A stretch of DNA of 64,000 bases from Fontisphaera persica (GTDB lineage: Bacteria; Verrucomicrobiota; Verrucomicrobiia; Limisphaerales; Fontisphaeraceae): NCBI RefSeq assembly GCF_024832785.1, contig NZ_CP116615.1:2294001-2358000 (forward strand). The letters run 5' to 3'. The first letter of the stretch is position 1; each line of letters begins with the position of its first letter. The translations under genes were made by a program, and so were the position numbers. A model generated the notes under the pieces. That model saw nothing but the letters and a program-made list of their open reading frames with translations. It was not told where the DNA came from and did no database searches. Shown piece by piece: positions 35,677 to 45,109 of the stretch.

Positions 35677-35706
35677 CTTATAGCCAGCCCCGCAAGTCTT
35701 TGTCAA
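35677..35706 (-). promoter_or_regulatory. Strong sigma70 promoter of the exopolysaccharide operon
   Basis: On the minus strand TTGACA (35701-35706), an 18-base spacer and TATAAG (35677-35682). Predicted start near 35670, leaving a leader of about 60 bases before the barrel gene. This is the best consensus promoter in the window. Confidence 0.75.
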
Positions 35707-35811
35707 CGGATTTAATGCATTTTTCTTCAACATTTTTGTGCCAAAGGAGGCTTACAACCCGACATCTTGGGCCCTTAGACAAAACTCCCCATTGGCCCGT
35801 TCAAAAAAAGT

Positions 35812-38730
35812 TCAGACATAATTCTCCATGCCCGCGCAGGTGCAAACCGGATTGCGATCCCCCCAGACATTGTCCACCCGCCCCACCGCCGGCCAGAATT
35901 TGTGCTCCTTCAGGGCCGCCACCGGAAACGCCGCCTGCTCACGGGAATAGGGCCGCTCCCACGGGCCTGCCAACATGTCCGCGGTGTGCGGCGCATTTTT
36001 CAAGGGATTATTGACCCGGTCCATCTGCCCGTTTTCCACCGCCTGCATCTCGGCATGGATGGCTATCATGGCGGCGCAGAACCGGTCCAACTCGCGTTTG
36101 GACTCGCTCTCCGTAGGCTCCACCATCAGCGTGCCCGCCACCGGCCAGGAGAGGGTGGGCGCGTGGAAACCATAGTCCATCAGGCGTTTGGCCACGTCCT
36201 CGGCGGTCACATTTTTGAACGCCCGCAAGTCCAGGATGCACTCATGCGCCACATAGCCATTCCGCCCGCGGTACAACGTGGGAAAATACGGTGCCAGCCG
36301 GCGGGAAACATAATTGGCGTTGAGAATCGCAAAGGCCGTGGCCTGTCGCAAACCCTCTGCGCCCATCATGGCCATGTACATCCACGATATCGTAAGAATG
36401 GACGCGCTACCCCATGGCGCCGCCGACACCGCGCCCCCCTGGCGGCTGGCAGGCACTCCTGCGGTACGATGGCCGGGCAAAAATGGCGCCAAATCCGCCC
36501 GCACCGCAATCGGCCCCATCCCCGGCCCCCCGCCCCCGTGCGGGATGGCAAAAGTTTTATGCAAATTGATATGGCACACATCCGCCCCCATGTCCCCCGG
36601 CCGACACCAACCCACCTGGGCGTTGAGGTTGGCGCCGTCCATATACACCAGACCGCCGTGCTCGTGGATGATTCGGCACAAATCCACAATGCCCTCCTCA
36701 AACACGCCATGCGTGGACGGATAAGTCACCATCACACACGCCAATTGGGCCGCATGTTGCGCCGCCTTGGCCCCCAAATCCTGCAAATCAATGTTGCCTT
36801 CTTTGTCGCACAGCACCGGCACCACCTTCATCCCCGCCATCACCGCGCTGGCCGGGTTGGTGCCGTGGGCGGACATCGGAATCAGGCAAACATCGCGCTG
36901 GGCCTCCCCGCGCGCCTGGTGAAACTGGCGAATGACCAACAGCCCCGCATATTCACCCTGCGAACCGGCATTGGGTTGCAGGGAAACCGCCGCCAGCCCC
37001 GTCACCTCCGCCAGCCACGACTCCAATTGCGCAAACATTGCCAGATACCCCTGTGCTTGCGACGATGGTGCAAAGGGATGCAGCCGCGCAAATTCCGGCC
37101 AGCTCAAGGGCTGCATGGCCGCCGCCGGATTGAGTTTCATGGTGCACGACCCCAGGGGAATCATGGCCTGACACAGCGACAAATCCCGGGCTTCCAGCCG
37201 CCGCAAGTACCGCAGCATTTCGGTTTCGGAGTGGTACAAATGAAACACCGGATGCGTCAAAAACGCGCTCTGGCGGCGCATGGTCTCCGGCCATTGCGGC
37301 AAAGTCTCCTCTGGCACCTGCGCCGCCAGCTCGCGCGCCTTGAACGGCGGCGGCACGCCGCGGTTGAAAATGGCCAGCAAATCGTCCAAATCCTCTGCTG
37401 AAACTGTTTCATCCAGGGCCACAATGACGGCATCATTGCCCCACGGGCGCAAATTCACCTGCCGCGCCTCGGCCCACCCAAGCAATGCTTCGGCATTGCA
37501 GCCCTGCAAATGAATCTTCAGCGTGTCAAACCACGGCCCCGCCGAAGGCTCATGCCCCAGGCGCGCCACGCCCGCCGCCAGAATTGCCGCGAGCCGATGC
37601 ACATGCCGGGCAATGCCCGTCAGTCCTTCCGGCCCATGATAAATGGCGTAGGCCGCGGCCATGTTGGCCAGCAGCGCCTGGGCCGTGCAAATGTTGGAAG
37701 TCGCCTTCTCCCGCCGGATATGCTGTTCCCGCGTGCCCAGCGCCAGGCGCAACGCCGGGCGTCCCCGCGAGTCTTTGCTCACTCCCACCAACCGCCCGGG
37801 CATTTGCCTTTTGTATGCATCCCGGGTCGCCAGAAAGGCGGCATGCGGGCCGCCAAAACCCAGCGGCACGCCAAACCGTTGAGCGTTGCCCACGGCAATG
37901 TCCGCGCCGATTTCCCCCGGTGGACGCAGCAGCGTCAGGCTCAACAAATCCACCGCCATGACCACCAAGGCCCCGGCTGCATGTGCCCGCTGAACCACGG
38001 CGGAATAATCCTCAATGTGCCCGCAGGTATCCGGATACTGCAGCAGCACGCCCGCCACGTTAGCATCGAAGGCGAAGCCTGACGGCTCGCCTATTTCCAA
38101 TTTCGCCCCCAGGGCGGCCAGGCGCGTTTCCACCACCTCCAGGGTTTGTGGATGGCAGTTGGCGGCCGCCAGAAAACGCCGGCGCCCCTCGCGCAACCGC
38201 GCACACATCATCAACGCCTCCGCGGCGGCCGTGGCCTCGTCCAGCAAGGAGGCGTTGGCAATTTCCATGGCCGTCAAATCGCAAACCATGGTTTGGAAGT
38301 TGAGCAACATCTCCAATCGCCCCTGCGCGATTTCCGCCTGGTAGGGAGTGTATTGCGTGTACCAGCCTGGATTCTCCAAGATATTGCGCTGGATTACCGC
38401 CGGCGTGATGCAATCGTGGTACCCCATGCCCAGATAGGAACGATAGACGCGGTTCTGGCCGGCCAGCCTCCGCATCTCAGCCAGGGCGGCTGCCTCCGTA
38501 CGAGCGGCTGGCAACGCCAAAGGCTCCCGGCGCCGGATGCTGGCCGGCACCACCGCCTCCATAAGTTCCTCAAGCGACTGGACGCCGCATACCTCCAACA
38601 TCTCCTGGATTTCCTGGGCTGTCTGGGGGCCTAAATGGCGGCGGCAAAACGCATCCGGATGCGTCAGACCATGGACTGAAGCAGCCGTGGCTTCAACCGA
38701 ACCTTTCCCTGCGACTTGTCCAACAGACAT
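35812..38730 (-). CDS. gcvP: Glycine dehydrogenase (decarboxylating), P-protein
   Basis: A 972-residue single-chain P-protein of the glycine cleavage system, which decarboxylates glycine with PLP and passes the aminomethyl group to GcvH. Blocks: [33 protein letters not shown] near the N-terminus, [37 protein letters not shown] in the second half, the PLP-lysine site [18 protein letters not shown] (Lys about 722) and [18 protein letters not shown] at 38730 is preferred to a TTG at 38766. gcvT and gcvH are not in the window, and the upstream region shows no glycine riboswitch features. Confidence 0.96.
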   Translation of the reverse strand: MSVGQVAGKGSVEATAASVHGLTHPDAFCRRHLGPQTAQEIQEMLEVCGVQSLEELMEAVVPASIRRREPLALPAARTEAAALAEMRRLAGQNRVYRSYLGMGYHDCITPAVIQRNILENPGWYTQYTPYQAEIAQGRLEMLLNFQTMVCDLTAMEIANASLLDEATAAAEALMMCARLREGRRRFLAAANCHPQTLEVVETRLAALGAKLEIGEPSGFAFDANVAGVLLQYPDTCGHIEDYSAVVQRAHAAGALVVMAVDLLSLTLLRPPGEIGADIAVGNAQRFGVPLGFGGPHAAFLATRDAYKRQMPGRLVGVSKDSRGRPALRLALGTREQHIRREKATSNICTAQALLANMAAAYAIYHGPEGLTGIARHVHRLAAILAAGVARLGHEPSAGPWFDTLKIHLQGCNAEALLGWAEARQVNLRPWGNDAVIVALDETVSAEDLDDLLAIFNRGVPPPFKARELAAQVPEETLPQWPETMRRQSAFLTHPVFHLYHSETEMLRYLRRLEARDLSLCQAMIPLGSCTMKLNPAAAMQPLSWPEFARLHPFAPSSQAQGYLAMFAQLESWLAEVTGLAAVSLQPNAGSQGEYAGLLVIRQFHQARGEAQRDVCLIPMSAHGTNPASAVMAGMKVVPVLCDKEGNIDLQDLGAKAAQHAAQLACVMVTYPSTHGVFEEGIVDLCRIIHEHGGLVYMDGANLNAQVGWCRPGDMGADVCHINLHKTFAIPHGGGGPGMGPIAVRADLAPFLPGHRTAGVPASRQGGAVSAAPWGSASILTISWMYMAMMGAEGLRQATAFAILNANYVSRRLAPYFPTLYRGRNGYVAHECILDLRAFKNVTAEDVAKRLMDYGFHAPTLSWPVAGTLMVEPTESESKRELDRFCAAMIAIHAEMQAVENGQMDRVNNPLKNAPHTADMLAGPWERPYSREQAAFPVAALKEHKFWPAVGRVDNVWGDRNPVCTCAGMENYV

Positions 38731-38864
38731 AGACCGGCAACTTAATGCACCCGGCGATTCATGCAAGCTTCAAGACAGGGCCGTAACCCCGCGCCCCGGT
38801 CATCGTCCGGTTATTTTTTTCTGAAACCATTTGCAAATGCTCCCGCCGAGGCGTACGTTCCCCT

Positions 38865-39419
38865 GTGAAAGCCCCCAGACCACAACAGTCAGGCCCGGAC
38901 AATGTTTGGGGCGATTCAATTCATCTCAACATCCTTGTTGCTTGCGAGGATGCCACCTGTGGGGCCCAGGCGCGGACGGTCATCGCCCGGATGCTGCCAC
39001 TCCTGCCCGTGGCTGCCGAAGCGCATACGGTCACGATGGAGTTCCCCGCCTTCGCCTTGCAGGTGGCCTTGGACCAAGCCAGACAACCGGACATCGTTAT
39101 CATCGCAGCCCACGGCCGCAGTCCCCTGCCGGAAACCTTGAGGCAATGGCTGGAGTCATGGGCCGCCGGCGTCCACGGTTTGACGTGCGCCATGACGGCG
39201 GTGATTGACCGCCAGCACCAGGCCCATCCCGTGGCGGTGGAGATGATGTCCTACCTGAAGGCGCTGGCCCATCGCAACCACATTGATTGGTTGGAAGCAG
39301 GACGGCCTGCTTTTGAGGAAACGGGCGAATACCGCGAACACCTCAGCAGCCAGGCCACCACCGTGTCTTCCACCCTGACGGAAATTATTCGCACCCCTCG
39401 CCCCCGCACCTGGGCCTGA
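38865..39419 (+). CDS. Hypothetical protein, possible degenerate receiver-like fold
   Basis: A 184-residue protein starting at GTG, transcribed divergently from gcvP. The pattern of a beta strand with acidic end (IHLNILVACED), followed by helix, PDIVIIAAHGRS as a third strand and LTCAMTAVID as a fourth suggests a flavodoxin- or receiver-like alpha/beta fold, but the conserved Asp and Lys of a true receiver are not recognisable. The C-terminus is Ser/Thr-rich. I do not recognise the family. GC-rich third positions and the paired hairpins after its stop support a real gene. Confidence 0.6.
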   Translation: MKAPRPQQSGPDNVWGDSIHLNILVACEDATCGAQARTVIARMLPLLPVAAEAHTVTMEFPAFALQVALDQARQPDIVIIAAHGRSPLPETLRQWLESWAAGVHGLTCAMTAVIDRQHQAHPVAVEMMSYLKALAHRNHIDWLEAGRPAFEETGEYREHLSSQATTVSSTLTEIIRTPRPRTWA

Positions 39420-39422
39420 AAT

Positions 39423-39470
39423 ACAGGCGGCACGCCTGTCAGTTAGCTCCGCAAGCACGCCTTGCGGGGA
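39423..39470. terminator. Tandem hairpins between convergent genes
   Basis: Two stems in the 88-base gap: ACAGGCG-GCA-CGCCTGT (39423-39439) and CTCCGCAAG-CACGC-CTTGCGGGGAG (39447-39471, one bulge). Neither has a proper U-tract, but their place between two converging stop codons suggests transcript ends. Confidence 0.45.
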
Positions 39471-39507
39471 GGGGTCTTCGCAAATTCAAGGCGCCCAGGC
39501 CGAAAGG

Positions 39508-40521
39508 TCAGTAGGCCTTGCCCTCAGGCTGACCCAGCGCCTCCACGTCACGGCGAATCCGCGCCACATCGGCCGGCGCCAGTTCAATTTCTCCGGCGCG
39601 CGCATTGTCCTCCAACTGCTTTTGATTGCGGATGCCGCATAATACGTGAGTCACTCCCGGCTGAACCGCCGTCCAGGCCACCACCAACTGGGCCAGGGTG
39701 CACGCGTATTTCTCCAACAAGTCTTTCCACCCTGCCAGCATGTCCAGCACCTTGCGCCGGTTGGCCGGCAGGAACCACGGATTCCAAAATTGGTTGTTGC
39801 GAAAATCCGTGTTGGGAAACTGGGTTTCCATCGTCACCTTGCCCGTGAGCAGCCCCTGCTCCAGTGACATGTAGGTCAGGGTGCCAATCTGGTTTTGCGC
39901 GCAATAAGGCAGAATGTCCTTTTCGGCGTCCCGCCAAATCATGCTGTAGCGGAATTGGTCGGTGGCAATAGGCCCGCAAGCGCCATACGCCTTCAGCTCC
40001 TCCAGCGTGACGTTGCACACGCCGATGTGCCGGATTTTGCCCTGGTCCCGCATTTTCAGCAGGCACTCCATGGTCACCTCCACCGGCGTGAAATCTGGCG
40101 GCACCGAGGGCCAGTGAATCTGGTACAGGTCAATGCAATCCACCTCCAGGTTTTTGAGGCTGCGCTCAATTTCAATTTGCATCGTGTCCGGCCGCAGGCT
40201 GCGCCGCAAGGTGCGCCCGTAAAAAGGCGCAAAAAACGAGCCGCGGTCATCATCCGTCCACAAACCCACCTTCGTGGCCACAATCACCTTGTCGCGCCGT
40301 CCCTTGATGGCCTGGCCCACCACCCGCTCACTGCGACCCCAGCCGTAGGCAGGAGCGGTGTCAATGAGGTTTAACCCCCGGTCAATCGCCGCCTGCAAGG
40401 TACGAATGGACTCCCGGTCATCGGTGTCCTGCCCAAACACCTCGCCCCCGCCCATGACCCAAGTACCCACCCCCACAATGGCTGCGTTCAATCCGCTTTT
40501 GCCCAATGGACGATATTTCAT
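39508..40521 (-). CDS. Aldo/keto reductase
   Basis: A 337-residue NADPH-dependent oxidoreductase of the AKR superfamily. The catalytic tetrad is visible: Asp54 and Tyr59 (LIDTAPAYGWG), Lys84 (VATKVG) and His136 (LYQIHWP). The FGQDTDD and SLEQGLLTGK segments and the C-terminal CGIRNQKQLEDNARAGE match bacterial AKRs of the general-sugar/YghZ-like type. The frame is open to 40896, but the ATG at 40521 starts the conserved MKYRPLGKSG and has GGAG 6 bases upstream. Substrate unknown; the divergent neighbour is a sugar-type oxidoreductase. Confidence 0.93.
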   Translation of the reverse strand: MKYRPLGKSGLNAAIVGVGTWVMGGGEVFGQDTDDRESIRTLQAAIDRGLNLIDTAPAYGWGRSERVVGQAIKGRRDKVIVATKVGLWTDDDRGSFFAPFYGRTLRRSLRPDTMQIEIERSLKNLEVDCIDLYQIHWPSVPPDFTPVEVTMECLLKMRDQGKIRHIGVCNVTLEELKAYGACGPIATDQFRYSMIWRDAEKDILPYCAQNQIGTLTYMSLEQGLLTGKVTMETQFPNTDFRNNQFWNPWFLPANRRKVLDMLAGWKDLLEKYACTLAQLVVAWTAVQPGVTHVLCGIRNQKQLEDNARAGEIELAPADVARIRRDVEALGQPEGKAY

Positions 40522-40884
40522 AACTGGCTCCGTTGTTGATGGTTGCTCATGTGTGAGCGCATTATGCCCCAGGCCGCCCGTCAAAGACAACCATTTCCCA
40601 GCCGCTCCTTTGCCCAAGGGCGCAACGCATGCCGATGAGGCAAAGCTGAAAAATCCGCATCGAAAATCGCGCCGGGAAAGTTTCCTGCGCCCCCACCTGC
40701 CACCCCGCCCCCGTGGCCAAGGACCAGACTGGCTGATGGCAAAGTGGCTCCCACTCCGAGGTAAGTGGTTTTGCCACAGGGTATGGTCTGAAACAGCCAG
40801 CGGCGGCATGCCCCCAGGCTGAGGCCAGCGAGCTGCTGGATTTTGCTTGAATCTCCGGCCAAAAAACCGCGTCATGTATTTCGT
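40522..40884. other. Intergenic region, 363 bases, divergent promoters expected
   Basis: Separates the divergent aldo/keto reductase and Gfo/Idh genes. I see no convincing -35/-10 pair, no strong hairpin and no plausible small gene. The in-frame extensions of both flanking genes into it begin with TTG or have atypical protein sequence and were not accepted. Confidence 0.5.
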
Positions 40885-42210
40885 ATGACACAGCAAGCTC
40901 TCTGGAATCGCCGGAAATTTTTAACCACCACCGCGGCTGCCAGCGCCCTCCCCCTCATCGTTCCCTCGCGTTTGCTCGGGGCCAATGCGCCTTCCAACCG
41001 CATCACGCTCGGCGTGGTCGGCTGGGGCATGCAAGGCCCGGGCAACACCTCCAACTTCATGAATCATGAAGATTGCCAGGTGGTGGCAGTATGCGACGTG
41101 GACCAACGGCACCTGGAGCAGGCGCGCCAGGCCGTCAACCGCAAGTACAATAACGAAGACTGCAAAGCCTACAAAGACTACCGCGAATTGATGGCCCGCA
41201 AGGACATTGATGCCGTCATGCTCGCCCTGCCGGACAACTGGCACATGCTCACCGCCGTGGAGGCCGCCCGCCAGAAAAAGGACATCTACGGCGAAAAACC
41301 CCTGGCCCGCACCATTGCGGAACAACAGGCCATCGTCAAAGCCGTCCGTTCCCACAAGCGCATCTGGCAAACCGGCTCCTGGCAGCGCTCCGAAAAAAAT
41401 TTCCACTACGCCGCAGAAATCGTGCGCAACGGCCTGATTGGACAGGTCACCCGCGTGGAAGTCGGTTTGCCCAGCGGGCATACGGATTTTGCCGGCACCC
41501 GCAATAAAACCGCCATCACGGACCCACCGCCGGAACTGGATTACAACCTGTGGATTGGCCCCTCGCGCATGGAGCCGTACATCGAAGCCCGCGTTCATAA
41601 AAACTGGCGCTGGAATTACAACATCGGCGGCGGACAGTTGCTTGACTGGATTGGCCATCATTGCGACATCGCCCACTGGGGGCTGGGCAACGACGACACC
41701 ATCGGCCCACTGGAAGTCGAAGGCGAAGGCGAGTTTCCGCCCGCCGATGCCATCTGGAACACCTGCACCCGCTACCGCATCGAATGCAAGTACCCCGGCG
41801 GCATTACCATGATTATCGCCGGTGGCCACAGGGACATCCGCAGTGGCACCAAGTGGATTGGCACCGACGGCTGGGTCTGGGTCAACCGCGGCAATGCCTT
41901 TGAGTCCTCCAATCCCGCCTGGGCCGAAAGCCGTTCCCTGCCCGAGGCCCAGCGCAAAGTGCAACTGCCTTTGACCACCGGCAAAAGCCCGCACTACCGC
42001 AATTTCCTGGACTGCGTGAAATCCCGCAAGCCCACCGTCACGCCCGTGGAAGTGGCGCATCACTCCGCCATTCCAGGCCATCTCGGTCTGATTGCCATGC
42101 TGGTGAAACGCAAAATCCGCTGGGACCCGAAGAAGGAGAAAATCTTGGATGACCCTGAAGCCAGCAAACTTTTAACCCGCGACTACCGGGCTCCGTGGAA
42201 AATGGTCTAA
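40885..42210 (+). CDS. Gfo/Idh/MocA-family oxidoreductase with Tat signal
   Basis: A 441-residue NAD(P)-dependent oxidoreductase exported folded. Tat signal: NRRKFLTTTAAASALPL then a cut near LLGA. Rossmann fold starts ITLGVVGWGMQG with VVAVCDVDQRH; the catalytic-site Lys lies in GEKPLART; the C-terminal alpha/beta domain contains GGGQLLDWIGHHCDIAHWGL and WVWVNRGNAF. Such Tat-exported members are numerous in Verrucomicrobia and Planctomycetes and are thought to act on sugars or cyclitols in the periplasm. The ATG at 40885 gives the Tat signal; a TTG at 40843 is rejected. It precedes a Tat-exported isomerase-like protein by 45 bases. Confidence 0.93.
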   Translation: MTQQALWNRRKFLTTTAAASALPLIVPSRLLGANAPSNRITLGVVGWGMQGPGNTSNFMNHEDCQVVAVCDVDQRHLEQARQAVNRKYNNEDCKAYKDYRELMARKDIDAVMLALPDNWHMLTAVEAARQKKDIYGEKPLARTIAEQQAIVKAVRSHKRIWQTGSWQRSEKNFHYAAEIVRNGLIGQVTRVEVGLPSGHTDFAGTRNKTAITDPPPELDYNLWIGPSRMEPYIEARVHKNWRWNYNIGGGQLLDWIGHHCDIAHWGLGNDDTIGPLEVEGEGEFPPADAIWNTCTRYRIECKYPGGITMIIAGGHRDIRSGTKWIGTDGWVWVNRGNAFESSNPAWAESRSLPEAQRKVQLPLTTGKSPHYRNFLDCVKSRKPTVTPVEVAHHSAIPGHLGLIAMLVKRKIRWDPKKEKILDDPEASKLLTRDYRAPWKMV

Positions 42211-42255
42211 AGTTTCCGCACGGTTGCCTGGCGCCCGGGGCATAAGCCACTCCCC

Positions 42256-43227
42256 ATGAAAACCACTACTGCACCGCAAAATCGCCGTGAGTTTCTCACG
42301 GTTACCCTGGCCTCCACCACCTTGGGCGCCGCCAGCATCGGGCTGGCTGCAGAGAGCGCCCCAGCAATAGCAGCCCCGGCCGTGGTGCGGCCGCCCACGG
42401 GCAAAAAATTGCTGCTGGCCACCAAGCTCAGCATGATTGCGCGGGAGGCCGAGGGCCGCAAATTAACCGTGGTGGAGCGCCTGCGCATGGCGGCTCAGGC
42501 CGGTTTTGACGGCGTGGATTTCGACGAGGCCGCCGGCTACACCCCGGAACAAGTGCGCGCCGCCGTGCAGGAGTCGGGTGTGTTTGTGCACAACGCCATC
42601 AACCATGAGCATTGGAATAAACGCCTGACCAGTCCCAAGCCCGAGGACCGCGCTCAGGCGCGCGCCAATCTGGAACACTGCCTGCGCGTCAGCCACGCCG
42701 CGGGCGGCAGTGGCGTGCTGATTGTGGTGGGCCGCGGCGAAGACGGCCCGGCCGAGGAAATCGAGGAACGCTGCCGCCAGGAAATCCTGGCCGTGCTGCC
42801 GCTGGCAGCCTCCCTGGGACAGCACATCCTGGTGGAAAACGTCTGGAACCGCATGATGTACGATCACGATCGCGGCCCCGAGCAATCCCCCGACCGCTTC
42901 ATCCGCTTTGTGGACAGTTTCCGAAGTCCCTGGGTGGGCATGTACTACGACCTGGGCAACCATTGGAAATATGGACAGCCGGCCGAATGGATTCGCGCTT
43001 TCGGCCATCGCTGCGTGAAATTGGACGTCAAGGGCTTCAGCCGCGCCAAAAACAAATTCACCGACATCACCAGCGCCGAAGACGACGTGCCCTGGGCTGA
43101 AATCCGCAAAGCCCTGGCCGATATTCACTTCCACGGCTGGGCCACCTGCGAAGTGGGCGGCGGCAACGTCCAGCGCCTCACCCAGGTGCGCCAGCAGATG
43201 CAAAAGGCCTTCGGTTTGGAGGCCTGA
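42256..43227 (+). CDS. Sugar phosphate isomerase/epimerase-like TIM-barrel protein with Tat signal
   Basis: A 323-residue protein of the xylose isomerase-like (AP endonuclease 2) superfamily. Tat signal NRREFLTVTLASTTLGAASIGLAA, then a TIM barrel with AAQAGFDGVDFDEA, NAINHEHWN, VLIVVGRGED, LVENVWNRMM (metal Glu), MYYDLGNHWKYG (metal Asp and His), VKLDVKGFSR and the C-terminal WATCEVGGGN (metal Glu). It sits 45 bases behind the Gfo/Idh gene with which it probably forms a two-step pathway on one sugar. Its 3' end overlaps a small minus-strand frame by 50 bases. Confidence 0.9.
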   Translation: MKTTTAPQNRREFLTVTLASTTLGAASIGLAAESAPAIAAPAVVRPPTGKKLLLATKLSMIAREAEGRKLTVVERLRMAAQAGFDGVDFDEAAGYTPEQVRAAVQESGVFVHNAINHEHWNKRLTSPKPEDRAQARANLEHCLRVSHAAGGSGVLIVVGRGEDGPAEEIEERCRQEILAVLPLAASLGQHILVENVWNRMMYDHDRGPEQSPDRFIRFVDSFRSPWVGMYYDLGNHWKYGQPAEWIRAFGHRCVKLDVKGFSRAKNKFTDITSAEDDVPWAEIRKALADIHFHGWATCEVGGGNVQRLTQVRQQMQKAFGLEA

Positions 43228-43462
43228 CCTTTTCTCGCCAACCATCCCGGGGAGCCGCCTCGCAAGCCGGCGCCGGCCGGCACGCGGGCACGGCCTCATG
43301 CATGAACAGGGAAATCCATTCCCTGGCTTCAGCAATGTCGGCCGCTGTGCCCCCGCGCAACTCGACGCGTCCCCGGCCCGTCATCACCAACTGCGCCTGG
43401 CCAAAGCGGGCAATCACCCGCACGTGTTCCTGACGCTGCCAATTCTGCCACCAGTTTTTCAT
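43178..43462 (-). CDS. Small hypothetical protein (AREWISLFMHEA motif)
   Basis: A 94-residue protein on the strand opposite to its neighbours. The first 57 residues look coding: MKNWWQNWQRQEHVRVI, ARFGQAQLVMTG, GRVELRGGTAADIAEAREW, ISLFMHEA, with GC-rich third positions; the rest is Pro/Arg-rich and overlaps the isomerase gene by 50 bases. The pattern recalls short Verrucomicrobia proteins with an RGG...AREW..LFxHEA ending, but I cannot name a family. The ATG at 43462 is one possible start; 43492 is another in frame. Confidence 0.5.
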   Translation of the reverse strand: MKNWWQNWQRQEHVRVIARFGQAQLVMTGRGRVELRGGTAADIAEAREWISLFMHEAVPACRPAPACEAAPRDGWREKVRPPNRRPFASAGAPG

Positions 43463-43536
43463 GCGCTCATGATGCCATGAGGCGTTGGACATCTGTGGTC
43501 CAACCCTCTCCCCACTGCCACCGTGTTTGCCCCAAA

Positions 43537-43564
43537 TTGACATCCCCCAAGAATGTGTTAGCCT
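43537..43564 (+). promoter_or_regulatory. Candidate promoter of pncB with perfect -35
   Basis: TTGACA (43537-43542), a 16-base spacer and TAGCCT (43559-43564). The -35 is exact, the -10 weak. Transcription would start near 43571, just ahead of the TTG start at 43574. Confidence 0.4.
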
Positions 43565-43573
43565 CACCCCAAG

Positions 43574-45100
43574 TTGACTATTCCACCGCTCCATAATGTC
43601 GCATTAGGCACGCCACCGCCCGCAGGTTACCTCTCCCGCCTCTACCGTTTGAATCTCAGCCTGGCCACCGACTTATACCAGTTAACCATGGCCCAGGGCT
43701 ACTGGCATGCCGGTCATACCGGGCAGGAGGCAGTGTTTGTCCTGTATTTCCGGCGGAATCCCTTCAACGGCGGCTACAGCGTGGCCGCCGGACTTGCCTG
43801 GGCGGTGGACTTTCTCGAGCATTTTCATTTCAGCGCCGAAGACCTTGCATACCTCGCCACGCTCCGTGGCAACGATGAACGCCCGCTCTTTCGCCCTGAG
43901 TTTCTGGAATATCTGGGCCAGCTACGATTTTCTTGCGATGTGGACGCCGTCCCTGAAGGCACCACGGTGTTTCCCCTGGAACCGCTGGTGCGCGTGCGCG
44001 GCCCCATCATCCAGGCGCAAATTCTGGAAACACCCCTGCTGAACCTGTTCAATTTCCAAACCCTGATTGCCACCAAAGCCGCGCGCGTGGTGAGCGCGAC
44101 CCGCGGCGAGCCGGTGCTCGAGTTTGGCTTGCGCCGCGCGCAAGGCATGGACGGGGCGCTTTCCGCCAGTTGGGCGGCGCATGTGGGCGGGTGTCATGCC
44201 ACCTCCAATGTCCTCGCCGGACGCCTCCTGGGCATCCCCGTGCGCGGAACACACGCCCATAGCTGGGTCATGTCGTTTAGCAGCGAAATCGAGGCCTTCG
44301 AGGCCTATGCGGAAGCCATGCCCAACAACGCCGTTTTCCTTGTGGACACCTACCACACCCTGGAGGGAGTCCGCCATGCGGTGGCAGTTGGGAAAAAACT
44401 GCGGGAAAAGGGCTGGAAACTTGCCGGGATTCGCCTGGATAGCGGCGACCTGGCCTACCTGAGCCAGGAGGCACGAAAAATCCTGGATGCCGCCGGTTTT
44501 CAGGACACCGCCATCGTGGCCAGCAACGACCTCGACGAGCACATCATCGAAAGCCTCAAAGACCAGGGCGCGGCCATCAATGTCTGGGGCGTGGGCACCA
44601 AACTGGTCACCGCCTATGACCAGCCGGCCCTTGGCGGCGTCTATAAACTGGCCATGATTCGCGACCCGGGCGGCCCCTGGCGCCATGTCATCAAACTCAG
44701 CGAGCAAAACCTCAAGATTTCCACTCCCGGCATCCAACAGATTCGGCGTTTCGACAATGGGCAAGAATACGTGGGCGACATGATTTATGACACCGAACTC
44801 GGCGTTAAATCACCTGCCGTAATCGTGGACCCCACCGACCCCACCCGCCGCAAAATCATGTCAGCCAACCTCGCCGCCCAAGACCTGCTAATCCCAATCT
44901 TCCGCGAAGGCCAGCGGGTGTACACGCCGCCGCCGCTGCCGGCCATCCGCGAGTTTGCAGCCACGCAATTGCGCCGCTTCCATGCCGGGATTAAACGCTT
45001 TGTCTATCCTCATCAGTATCCGGTGGGGTTGGAGGAAACCCTGCACGAACTAAAAACCCGGCTGGTCCTGCAGGCCCGCGGATTGGCTGCTCCCCACTGA
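43574..45100 (+). CDS. pncB: Nicotinate phosphoribosyltransferase
   Basis: A 508-residue enzyme of NAD salvage that makes nicotinate mononucleotide from nicotinate and PRPP. Blocks: [27 protein letters not shown]-like [41 protein letters not shown] (catalytic His region), [13 protein letters not shown] and [21 protein letters not shown]. No ATG lies before [10 protein letters not shown] in this frame; the TTG at 43574 gives about 26 leading residues, and a TTG further down is possible. The 10-base spacing to the Nudix gene implies one transcript and NAD-linked regulation. Confidence 0.93.
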   Translation: MTIPPLHNVALGTPPPAGYLSRLYRLNLSLATDLYQLTMAQGYWHAGHTGQEAVFVLYFRRNPFNGGYSVAAGLAWAVDFLEHFHFSAEDLAYLATLRGNDERPLFRPEFLEYLGQLRFSCDVDAVPEGTTVFPLEPLVRVRGPIIQAQILETPLLNLFNFQTLIATKAARVVSATRGEPVLEFGLRRAQGMDGALSASWAAHVGGCHATSNVLAGRLLGIPVRGTHAHSWVMSFSSEIEAFEAYAEAMPNNAVFLVDTYHTLEGVRHAVAVGKKLREKGWKLAGIRLDSGDLAYLSQEARKILDAAGFQDTAIVASNDLDEHIIESLKDQGAAINVWGVGTKLVTAYDQPALGGVYKLAMIRDPGGPWRHVIKLSEQNLKISTPGIQQIRRFDNGQEYVGDMIYDTELGVKSPAVIVDPTDPTRRKIMSANLAAQDLLIPIFREGQRVYTPPPLPAIREFAATQLRRFHAGIKRFVYPHQYPVGLEETLHELKTRLVLQARGLAAPH

Positions 45101-45109
45101 GCTCCCGTT

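Noticed and set aside
38731-38864. Possible glycine riboswitch upstream of gcvP
   Set aside because: The 134-base gap lacks the paired GGAGAG-type aptamer cores and is too short for a tandem glycine aptamer.
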